From: Gammaproteobacteria bacterium
GTDB lineage: Bacteria; Pseudomonadota; Gammaproteobacteria; Enterobacterales; Alteromonadaceae
Reading direction: 5' to 3'
Assembly (NCBI GenBank): GCA_018826295.1
Contig: JAHJZX010000019.1
Span: 1 to 43,029, forward strand
DNA length: 43,029 nt
Position 1 is the first letter of the stretch. Each line of letters begins with the position of its first letter. Below, in pieces: positions 1 through 5,372 of this stretch. The notes under the pieces are model-generated. The model saw only the letters and a program-made list of their open reading frames with translations. It made no database searches and was not told the DNA's origin. Position numbers and translations under genes: made by a program.

Positions 1-2
1 GG

Positions 3-110
3 GCGAAGTCAGGTATCTTCGAGTACATTGAGATATTTTATAACCGTGTCCGTAGGCACTCAGCGATTGGCTACGTCAGCCCGGCTGAGTTTGAGCGCAA
101 ATGCGCATAA
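3..110 (+). pseudogene. 3' end of IS3-family transposase (OrfB), cut by window edge
   Basis: The first 35 codons read [20 protein letters not shown], then a SPAEFE-type tail and a TAA stop. This is the typical C-terminus of the DDE integrase (rve) domain of IS3-family OrfB proteins, where the Y-N-x-x-R-x-H-x-x-x-G-Y pattern is diagnostic. Only the last part is visible, so I cannot tell whether the element is intact upstream. The remaining 20-30 bases (about 112-140, with a T-rich stretch CTACTTTTTATGGG) probably form the right inverted repeat. The exact end cannot be fixed without the left end. Confidence 0.85.
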
Positions 111-158
111 CCGGGTGTCTACTTTTTATGGGTAAGAACAGCTTTTAAGGAGATAATT

Positions 159-617
159 TTGAAACTTGCAGAAGCATTAAGTATAAGAGCCGACTTGCAG
201 AGAAAGGTAAATCAATTAAAGGAACGGATCTTGAGGAATGCAAAGATTCAGGTTGATGAGAAACCAGCCGAAGATCCGAATGAGCTACTTTTAGAGTTAG
301 CTCAGGCTTCGAAAGAGCTTGTTGTTCTGGTAAAAAAAGTAAATAAGACAAACAATGTTTTGAAGTTTGACCAAAATAATACGATGGCTGACATCTTGGC
401 CGAGCGTGAGCAGCTGGCTTCTTTACGAGATCTCTATAGAGAGCTAGCAAAACAAGCTACTGTTTCTCAAGATCGTTATAAAAAGCTTGAGATCAAGTTT
501 ATGCCTGCTGTGGACGTAAAGAGTGTTCAGAAGCAGGCTGACGACTATGCCAAACAGTTCCGTGAACTTGATGTAAGGATACAAGCATTAAACTGGACTG
601 AAGATTTGATTGAGTAA
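159..617 (+). CDS. DIP1984 family protein (helical, function unknown)
   Basis: A 152-residue, highly charged, mostly helical protein starting MKLAEALSIRADLQRK and ending near ALNWTEDLIE. Both ends match what I know of the DIP1984 family (sometimes named septicolysin-like), which has no settled function. The start is a TTG at 159-161, supported by a strong AAGGAG at 147-152. The gene begins only a few tens of bases after the IS3 remnant, so the element may have landed directly upstream and changed its expression. The downstream gap contains a weak attC-like motif, so this could itself be a cassette gene, but that is not established. The family call rests on recognition of sequence style only. 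Confidence 0.75.
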   Translation: MKLAEALSIRADLQRKVNQLKERILRNAKIQVDEKPAEDPNELLLELAQASKELVVLVKKVNKTNNVLKFDQNNTMADILAEREQLASLRDLYRELAKQATVSQDRYKKLEIKFMPAVDVKSVQKQADDYAKQFRELDVRIQALNWTEDLIE

Positions 618-860
618 AGAAGTGCGGTAAGTTTGTATTCGGGCGAATGTTTCCCGTCAACTGGGTTAAGTTGTACTACGGTGAGGTGTAGGGGCATGCC
701 TCGAAGGTTCAACTCCTTCAGTTATTGTTATCCCCTGTATTGCGTACATTAGAACATAGTACTCATTACTGTTACTCCCAAAAACATTGACGTTTACACG
801 CTGAGGGTGGGTATGGGGTCTTCTTTAACTTAGCTATTTTGTGCTTTTGGTAAGGCGATA
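618..860. other. 243-bp gap with weak attC-like start and a T-arm-like hairpin
   Basis: No convincing gene is visible. The beginning (about 616-650) contains AAGTGCGG and then ATTCGGG, elements also found in that order in the two clear attC sites at 1158 and 3917. It may be a decayed attC. Around 700-716, GAAGG-TTCAACT-CCTTC has the shape of a tRNA T-arm, but no acceptor, D-arm or anticodon arm can be fitted around it. Confidence 0.35.
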
Positions 861-1163
861 ATGATGAATCAGGCTCAGCTCTATCAAAACTGGCTTATAC
901 CGTTTACCGTGTTTGGACAGGAATGTGTAGTTGCAAGAGTTGATGCAATTGACGTAATAAAACAAGCTTATGGTCATGGGTTTATCTTTCTGGGCTACGA
1001 TGCTTTTACCATATTTCCAGACGGTAAGCGGCAACCGATAACTGAGTTTTGTGCTTCATTTTCTATTGAAAATCAGCCCAGTATTAATGCCGCTATAGAC
1101 TCACTTAAAAACGATCCGTTACAGGTTACACATTATGTATTTGTTTTTAAACCAAGCGCCTAA
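861..1163 (+). CDS. Hypothetical cassette protein, 100 aa
   Basis: This encodes a 100-residue soluble protein (MMNQAQLYQNWLIPFTVFGQ at the start, YVFVFKPSA at the end) with no signal peptide and no membrane segment. I do not recognise the family. The alternating hydrophobic pattern and size suggest a small alpha/beta domain. Two adjacent ATG codons (861 and 864) could serve as start. The stop codon TAA (1161-1163) lies inside the first core box of the attC site at 1158-1234, the classic arrangement of an integron gene cassette. Cassette proteins of this kind are often orphans, toxins, antitoxins or immunity proteins, but nothing here lets me choose. Confidence 0.7.
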   Translation: MMNQAQLYQNWLIPFTVFGQECVVARVDAIDVIKQAYGHGFIFLGYDAFTIFPDGKRQPITEFCASFSIENQPSINAAIDSLKNDPLQVTHYVFVFKPSA

Positions 1164-1234
1164 CAAAGTGCGGCATTCGGGGCCTGCGGCCCCTGCGCTG
1201 TCGCGTTTTTCCGCCCGTGTGCTTTGCGTTAGCT
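1158..1234 (+). repeat. Integron attC recombination site 1
   Basis: The site starts with GCCTAAC (R'' box, 1158-1164), which contains the stop codon of the preceding gene, and ends with GCGTTAGCT (R' box GTTAGCT, 1228-1234). The interior holds AAAGTGCGGC near the left and a matching GCTTTGCG near the right. A strong GC hairpin, GGGGCC-TGC-GGCCCC, sits near 1179-1193. The first 38 bases match attC site 3 (3917 onward) almost exactly, which shows these are paralogous sites of one cassette array. Confidence 0.85.
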
Positions 1235-1249
1235 TTCTTCGAGGTTTTG

Positions 1250-1756
1250 ATGAAATTCGTAACTTTTACTTTAATCTTGTTCTTTAGTATGGCTCATGCC
1301 GATGAGCCATTAGAAGCGCCTAAAAGTTACCGTACTTGCGATGCTTACATTAACTTTTGTGCGTATAGTGAATTAGGTAAAAACACTACAGTTTATGCAG
1401 TAAAGGACAAGTTTACTCTTACTGAGCTATATCAAATTCCGGGATGGCATCGATCAATATTGATATCCCCAACAGGGACGTATGTAGCAGTAGGTTATTC
1501 AGGATTAAATTTGGTAAGCAAAGAAGTAACCTCTGAAGAAGTGATGCTTACTATATACAAAAATGGCTCACTAATTAATGAATACAAGCTAGGTCAACTT
1601 CTTCATTCAATGGGCTCACTAGAGCCTACAGTTTCACACTATCACTGGGGCAGTATCACGCGCATTGATGATTATGGTGTTGAATTAGAAACGATTGAAG
1701 GCTCCGTTGGCATAGTTCATAGCACTGGCAAAATATTTTTGCCAAATGAAAGCTAA
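1250..1756 (+). CDS. Exported hypothetical cassette protein, 168 aa
   Basis: The ATG at 1250, preceded by GAGG (1240-1243), gives MKFVTFTLILFFSMAHA followed by DEPLEA. This is a good Sec signal peptide with an AHA cleavage site. A longer reading from the GTG at 1217 would start inside attC site 1 and is unlikely. The mature protein of about 150 residues is rich in beta-type segments and has three cysteines, two of them close together (TCDAYINFCAYS). I do not recognise the family. The stop codon TAA (1754-1756) is inside the AGCTAAC box of a second attC site that an IS110-type element has split. This is the second gene cassette of the array. Confidence 0.75.
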   Translation: MKFVTFTLILFFSMAHADEPLEAPKSYRTCDAYINFCAYSELGKNTTVYAVKDKFTLTELYQIPGWHRSILISPTGTYVAVGYSGLNLVSKEVTSEEVMLTIYKNGSLINEYKLGQLLHSMGSLEPTVSHYHWGSITRIDDYGVELETIEGSVGIVHSTGKIFLPNES

Positions 1757-1768
1757 CAAGTTGTCTAT
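1751..1768 (+). repeat. Left part of attC site 2, interrupted by IS element
   Basis: AGCTAAC (1751-1757) followed by AAGTTGTCTATG has the form of an attC R''/L'' half-site, and it again contains the stop codon of the gene before it. The matching half (ending GCGTTGGCT, R' GTTGGCT at 3252-3258) lies beyond the insertion sequence. AGCTAAC pairs with GTTGGCT at 6 of 7 positions. Confidence 0.7.
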
Positions 1769-1769
1769 G

Positions 1770-2043
1770 GGCTCCCCCCTCTATTGCAAGCACAAAGTGA
1801 TCAAACTTGGCGGTGAATGACTGCATACGTCTATTCGGCTCGTGAGTTTCATGATATTAACCATGCTCCAGCCCTGATAACTTTCGCGCACAGGTGCCTC
1901 ATCGCATCAACGGTAATGAATACCGGGATTGTTATCAGGCCCTTCCTGTGAACGGTCGTTGCCGCTTTATTTATCCACTTTGTAGTGCAATGCTTTGGTT
2001 GAGAGTTGTCGTTAACTTACTGTTTTTACTTCGTACTGCTACA
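1770..2043 (-). ncRNA. Candidate bridge RNA / seekRNA region of the IS110-type element
   Basis: These 274 bp hold no gene and lie between the transposase stop and the IS end. In IS110/IS1111 elements a structured RNA encoded in the longer non-coding end guides target choice, and in the IS1111 branch it lies 3' of the transposase, as here. A 9-bp perfect stem is visible: CCTGATAAC (1873-1881) with GTTATCAGG (1931-1939), enclosing 49 nt. The exact RNA ends and guide loops cannot be set by eye. The RNA itself is inferred; the stem is seen. Confidence 0.45.
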
Positions 2044-3084
2044 TCATGTTGCTAAACCTAAAGTATCTTGCCGCTGCTGCTTTGCCATTATTGCCCAGAG
2101 CATTCTGGCCTGTTTTGCAGCGATAGCCACGGCAACCACATTGTTTGGTCGTCGCTCTTGTAACTTATAAATCCACTCAAACATCGGGTTGGTTTGGCTG
2201 GATTTTTGTGCTCTGCTGGCCGCTAGCATCACCGTCCGAGCTCCCTGAACTAACAGGGTTCGCAAGTAACGGTCGCCGCGCTTGGTTATTGCTCCCAGTA
2301 TCGTTTTGCCTCCCGATGAGTTTTGTTTTGGCACTAAACCTAGCCAGGCTGCAAACTGCCGGCCGTTTTTAAATACTGACACATCGCCGGCTGTTGCTAC
2401 TGCCGCACTGGCGGTCACACTGCCCACACCACATAGCTCGAGTAGTGCTTTTGCTGTACTATCTTGCTTACTCCAGCTTTCAATTCGTTTGTTGAGCGTA
2501 TCAACGCGTGTTTCTAAATCAGTCAGCCTGTCGGCTAAATCGGCGATACTCTGGCGGAACAGCAAGGGCAAGGATTCTTCGTCTGCTACCAGCGGTAAGC
2601 TTTTGGCCAGCGCTGCACGCCCCTGATTAATCACGATGCCAAACTCATGCAGGTAGCTGCGGATTTGGTTCATTAAGGACGTGCGCTCGCGCCCCCATTG
2701 GTCACGCATGCGGTGCATCATCAGGACCGCTTGCTGTGATTCAGAGTTAACCGCGACAAAACGCATATTGGGTCTGGCTAAGGCTTCGCAAATCGCTTCA
2801 GCATCATTGGCATCGTTTTTACCGCCGCGCCGGTATGGCGCAACATACTGCGGCGTCATCAGTTTGACTGCATGCCCCAGCTTGGTCAGCTCTCGCGCCC
2901 AATAATGTGCACCTCCACAGGCTTCAATGCCTATCAGCATCGGTGTTTTATTGGCATAAAAGCGCAGTACTTCGTTTCTTGCTAGCTTTTTGACCATCAC
3001 CGTCTCACCCGTGTTAGCATTTACGCCATGAATTTGAAACACGAGCTTTGCAATATCAATCCCGCAACGTATACACTGTGCCAT
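2044..3084 (-). CDS. IS110-family transposase (DEDD recombinase)
   Basis: A 346-residue protein read from the ATG at 3084 (MAQCIRCGIDIAKLVF). A second in-frame ATG at 3099 would add five residues, but GAGGGGAAG sits well placed before 3084. The N-terminal RuvC-like domain shows the DEDD residues: D10 in CGIDIAK, E54 in IGIEACGG, and D91 and D94 in GKNDANDAEA. The C-terminal Transposase_20 domain shows LCGVGSVTA, F-x-N-G-R-Q-F-A-A-W-L-G, and P-K-Q-N-S-S-G-G-K with the expected serine. The length is normal and no frameshift is seen, so the gene looks intact. It catalyses insertion of the element, here into an attC site. Confidence 0.95.
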   Translation of the reverse strand: MAQCIRCGIDIAKLVFQIHGVNANTGETVMVKKLARNEVLRFYANKTPMLIGIEACGGAHYWARELTKLGHAVKLMTPQYVAPYRRGGKNDANDAEAICEALARPNMRFVAVNSESQQAVLMMHRMRDQWGRERTSLMNQIRSYLHEFGIVINQGRAALAKSLPLVADEESLPLLFRQSIADLADRLTDLETRVDTLNKRIESWSKQDSTAKALLELCGVGSVTASAAVATAGDVSVFKNGRQFAAWLGLVPKQNSSGGKTILGAITKRGDRYLRTLLVQGARTVMLAASRAQKSSQTNPMFEWIYKLQERRPNNVVAVAIAAKQARMLWAIMAKQQRQDTLGLAT

Positions 3085-3163
3085 GCGACTTCCCCTCACT
3101 TGTGACTGTTTGATTAGACACTCTCAGTTTGGCACGTCGATGCCGGATAGTGAGGGGGAGTCC

Positions 3164-3258
3164 ATGTTATTGCTTAATTTCGTTCCGGCCACGAAAAACG
3201 TGGCCTCCACTGGACTTCCTACGCTACGCTGCGGCAGCCAATTAGCAAAGCGTTGGCT
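3164..3258 (+). repeat. Right part of attC site 2
   Basis: The segment continues the interrupted attC. It contains a strong internal hairpin, GGCCACG-AAAAA-CGTGGCC (about 3187-3205), and ends in TTAGCAAAGCGTTGGCT with R' box GTTGGCT at 3252-3258. Joined to 1751-1768, it would give a site of about 113 bp whose outer boxes pair. The tail AAAGCGTTGGCT resembles the TTTGCGTTAGCT end of attC site 1. Confidence 0.6.
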
Positions 3259-3305
3259 AATCAGATTCGAGATCAGAAACAAAGCTCAAACATAGGAGAG
3301 TTTAA

Positions 3306-3734
3306 ATGAGCCAAATTATAGAAGAACTATACTTTGAAAAATTGCCAGTAGATTTATTCCGGCACGGAACTACGACAAGTCCTCAAATGCACAAACCCCG
3401 TACAATGCCACCACGTGAACTTGGTGAGGTACATGATCTTAAGATATATAAGAAAGGCGGTATAGATTGGGTGGACCATGAATCCGGCGGGATCTCGCTG
3501 TTCAATAAGCCCAATCTGCGTTTCGGTAATCGTTGGTGGAAGTTACCTAAAGGTGCGCAAATTCCTTCAGGAATGCGAGTTAGCCGAGATAAAGGCATGA
3601 ACCCGGTTACTGGGCAAATTCACTACACTATACGCCCTTTACATGACATGCCCCTTTCATCTTTTATTCAAAAGCTTAAAGATTTTTCGGCTGTCGCTAT
3701 GCCTGATTTCCCCCTAGCGCAAAGGAAGGTGTGA
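3306..3734 (+). CDS. Tse2-like ADP-ribosyltransferase-fold toxin, cassette-encoded
   Basis: A 142-residue protein with no signal peptide. Three blocks line up in order and spacing with Tse2, the Pseudomonas aeruginosa T6SS effector (Pfam Tse2 ADP-ribosyltransferase toxins), as I remember it. They are an early L-F/Y-R element (LFRHG, residues 17-21), GGISLF (61-66, Tse2 GGTSVF) with PKGAQIP (81-87, Tse2 PDGTDIP), and HYTIRP (106-111, Tse2 HYTIMP). Tse2 is a cytoplasmic toxin neutralised by Tsi2. The start ATG is supported by AGGAGA (about 3294-3299). A small helical protein gene follows two bases after the stop, as expected for toxin and antidote. The gene sits between an attC remnant and a complete attC, so the pair forms one mobile cassette. 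The fold call is by eye; activity is inferred. Confidence 0.72.
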   Translation: MSQIIEELYFEKLPVDLFRHGTTTSPQMHKPRTMPPRELGEVHDLKIYKKGGIDWVDHESGGISLFNKPNLRFGNRWWKLPKGAQIPSGMRVSRDKGMNPVTGQIHYTIRPLHDMPLSSFIQKLKDFSAVAMPDFPLAQRKV

Positions 3735-3736
3735 AT

Positions 3737-3922
3737 ATGGAGCTTTCTCAAAAAGAAAAAGTAATTGCTTTGGCAGCCTTACACAAATACATGGAGTATT
3801 TAGAAGCTCAGCTGCGCTCGGATGAAATTGATGAAGAAGCTTACGCTGACATCGCAAATGACGCATCAGTTTTGGAAATTCTGATATACAAGACTGAGCA
3901 AGAACTAAATGCAAAAGCCTAA
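3737..3922 (+). CDS. Small helical Tsi2-like antitoxin/immunity protein
   Basis: This encodes 61 acidic, fully helical residues (MELSQKEKVIALAALHKYME at the start). The ATG at 3737 lies a normal distance after AAAGGAAGG (3721-3729). A GTG at 3731 would overlap the upstream stop but sits almost on the ribosome site. Position, size and composition match Tsi2, the immunity protein of Tse2. The stretch YLEAQLRSDE (21-30), followed by a second helix ending in Y-x-x-x-E-Q-E-L, resembles the Tsi2 pattern ELDAQLQNDD followed by YEQAL. It probably binds and blocks the upstream toxin, and so stabilises the cassette or protects against a related effector. The stop lies in the R'' box of attC site 3. The similarity is short and could be chance, but the context supports it. 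Confidence 0.6.
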   Translation: MELSQKEKVIALAALHKYMEYLEAQLRSDEIDEEAYADIANDASVLEILIYKTEQELNAKA

Positions 3923-4008
3923 CAAAGTGCGGCATTCGGGGCCTACGGCCCCTGCGAGGGACGTCAACGCTAATGCGTTTTTCTGCCTGTTTGCTTTGTG
4001 TTTTAAGC
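3917..4008 (+). repeat. Integron attC recombination site 3
   Basis: GCCTAAC (3917-3923) contains the stop codon of the antitoxin-like gene. The next 31 bases are identical to attC site 1 except for one base (GGGGCCTACGGCCCC against GGGGCCTGCGGCCCC). The right half keeps GCGTTTTTCTGCC and TTTGCTTTG, but the final box is degenerate (TGTTTTAAGC, where site 1 has GCGTTAGC). The site is about 92 bp long, against 77 bp for site 1, with extra sequence in the middle. Confidence 0.8.
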
Positions 4009-4019
4009 TCGGGTGAGCA

Positions 4020-4229
4020 ATGAAGTACTTTTTTGCTGTAGCAGTAAACATTTTGATGCTTGCTCTGTCGGTTGCAGGTCTATTGTCTTCATGTATGTGG
4101 GGTTGTCCTAATACGGGAATACAGCTCGTTTTTAAAATTTCTTCAGCGTGTTTATTATTAAGCTTCGGGATGGTTATTTATCTTTGGGTAACAAGTAAAA
4201 ATGGCAAAAAGCATACAAGCGAAAATTAA
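4020..4229 (+). CDS. Small two-helix membrane protein, cassette-encoded
   Basis: A 69-residue protein with two hydrophobic segments (about residues 3-26 and 33-57) and a short, charged, lysine-rich C-terminus. It is probably an inner-membrane protein with that tail in the cytoplasm. It starts 11 bases after attC site 3, with GGGTGAG as a possible ribosome site. Its stop overlaps AATTAAC, which may be the first box of a decayed attC. I do not recognise a family. Small membrane proteins are frequent among cassette genes; no function can be read from the sequence. Confidence 0.6.
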   Translation: MKYFFAVAVNILMLALSVAGLLSSCMWGCPNTGIQLVFKISSACLLLSFGMVIYLWVTSKNGKKHTSEN

Positions 4230-4316
4230 CGTGATATCAATAGCATACTGCAAGGTCAGTTATCATCGCTCCCGTTGGTAGCTTGACCCCGACGCCCGTG
4301 TCTTTTTGCGCTTAGT
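4224..4316 (+). repeat. Possible degenerate attC site
   Basis: The gene before it ends inside AATTAAC (4224-4230). At the other end, CGCCCGTGTCTTTTTGCGCTTAG (about 4293-4315) closely resembles the right end of attC site 1, CGCCCGTGTGCTTTGCGTTAG. The total length is normal for attC. The core boxes have drifted from consensus, so I take it as decayed or diverged. Confidence 0.45.
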
Positions 4317-4351
4317 CCCGGTGATTTGGATATCAGTAAAAGGAAGTGTAA

Positions 4352-4714
4352 GTGTATAAATTTTTATTAATTTTTTTTATTTTAACTTTTAGCGCGTCAA
4401 GCTATTCCAACCCACTTCAAAGATTTAGCTACGAAAGTATTGCTTCATCAAAAATGTTAGCCGCTAAACTTGGTAACTCTGAGTGGATATATACATGGCG
4501 TGGTCGTGATTACAAGTTACGTTTTAATGACGATGGTTCTATTGGGCTTCTCAACAGCTGGACGGGAGTGAATTGGTATGTCACCGGTAACAGAGAGGTT
4601 GTTTTGGAGGCTGAAGGTTCTAAAATGTTATTGAATTTCAATGCCAATATTTCTGCATTTTATACCCGGGACTGGGATGGTGAGAAATCAGTAGGTCGTG
4701 TTTTGCTTAAATAA
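4352..4714 (+). CDS. Exported hypothetical protein, 120 aa
   Basis: Read from the GTG at 4352 with AAGGAAG about ten bases before it. The N-terminus (MYKFLLIFFILTFSASSYSN) is a signal peptide, probably cleaved after about residue 19. The remaining 100 residues are rich in tryptophan and tyrosine and look beta-stranded: WIYTWRGRDYKLRF, then a DDGS turn, then LLNSWTGVNWYV. This is reminiscent of small lipocalin-like or beta-barrel domains, but I cannot name a family. It lies in the tail of the cassette array on the same strand as the others, and its stop overlaps an AAATAAC that might be a decayed attC box. Confidence 0.65.
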   Translation: MYKFLLIFFILTFSASSYSNPLQRFSYESIASSKMLAAKLGNSEWIYTWRGRDYKLRFNDDGSIGLLNSWTGVNWYVTGNREVVLEAEGSKMLLNFNANISAFYTRDWDGEKSVGRVLLK

Positions 4715-4782
4715 CGACTTATCAAAAAGGCCCGCTAATACATATCGCGCAGTTGCTTTGGCTGTTGGCAAAAGGACATTAA

Positions 4783-5211
4783 GTGAAAAAACAAAACCTA
4801 TTAGTCGTTGCGGCAATCTTTACATTAAGTGCTTGCTCGACAGTAAATCAATCAGCTGTTACTGGGCAGTTGGATTTAATTGGTAACAAAGAAGCCGTTG
4901 AAAAATATTGGCTGGTTAAGCGCAAGATTGCTCCGGAATATCCTGCGGATGCAGGTGAAAAGGGCATATCGGGTTGTGTAGAATTTACGCTGTTAATCGA
5001 CGGCGATGGCAAGCCGCAAAATTTGATGGTAATCAAAAGCTTTCCTGGTACAACCTTTAATAAAAAGGCATATGACGCATTGCGAAAATGGCAGTGGACA
5101 CCTGGAGCCGATAATGCTCAAAAGCAACCGGTTTTAACAACTATACAATTAGATTTTACGACACGAAAGTCAGCTAACCATGCTGAGGCTTATAGCGCGT
5201 GTAAAATTTAG
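4783..5211 (+). CDS. Lipoprotein with TonB C-terminal-like domain
   Basis: A GTG start at 4783, preceded by AAAAGGA, gives MKKQNLLVVAAIFTLSACST. This is a lipoprotein signal with cysteine 18 in an L-S-A-C lipobox, so the protein should be anchored in the outer or inner membrane facing the periplasm. Residues about 45-130 (P-E-Y-P at 51-54, then G-C-V-E-F-T-L-L-I-D-x-D-G-K-P and YDALRKWQWTPG) have the layout of the TonB C-terminal domain (energy transducer TonB family). It lacks the usual N-terminal membrane helix and proline-rich span, so it is not a standard TonB. It may be a stand-alone adaptor. The final C140, with the internal C65, could form a disulfide. Confidence 0.75.
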   Translation: MKKQNLLVVAAIFTLSACSTVNQSAVTGQLDLIGNKEAVEKYWLVKRKIAPEYPADAGEKGISGCVEFTLLIDGDGKPQNLMVIKSFPGTTFNKKAYDALRKWQWTPGADNAQKQPVLTTIQLDFTTRKSANHAEAYSACKI

Positions 5212-5372
5212 TTTGCCTTAACAAGCCAACTTTATAGTTGAAAAAAAGCTGGCTGCGACGTCAACCCGCTATGTATAACCTTACTAAACCACTGTTTGCG
5301 CACTAAACTGCGAGTTGCACCAATCTGATTTATTGTTAGTACTACAAACGTGTGGTTCGCACAGGGGGGTAA
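5212..5372. other. Gap at the right edge of the cassette region
   Basis: No gene is visible. CCTTAACAAG at 5216-5225 looks like an attC first box. GACGTCAAC (about 5258-5266) is shared with the middle of attC site 3, and GTTAGTA at 5335-5341 could be a last box. None is clear enough to call a site. A small hairpin, CAAC-TTTATA-GTTG (5227-5240), is also present. Confidence 0.3.

Larger units (their letters stand above)
1769..3163 (-). mobile_element. IS110-family (IS1111-type) insertion sequence inside an attC site
   Basis: The element carries one transposase gene on the minus strand, a short 5' flank (about 80 bp) and a long 3' non-coding flank (about 270 bp). Its outer ends are imperfect inverted repeats: GGGCTCCCCCCTC near 1769-1781 and, on the opposite strand from 3163, GGACTCCCCCTCAC. 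Such repeats near the ends and a long flank 3' of the transposase are features of the IS1111 branch. No target duplication is visible beyond an ATG at both junctions. A subgroup known as IS1111-attC targets integron attC sites specifically, and this insertion fits that behaviour. Ends are given to within a few bases. Confidence 0.8.

Noticed and set aside
690..735. A tRNA gene, suggested by the T-arm-like hairpin.
   Set aside because: No matching acceptor strand, D-arm or anticodon arm could be fitted upstream.
1217..1249. A longer N-terminus for the exported cassette protein from the GTG at 1217.
   Set aside because: It lies in attC site 1 and would bury the signal peptide. The ATG at 1250 has a better ribosome site.
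5227..5254. Hairpins after the TonB-C lipoprotein gene as a terminator.
   Set aside because: The stems are short and the A-run lies inside the loop region rather than a T-run after the stem.
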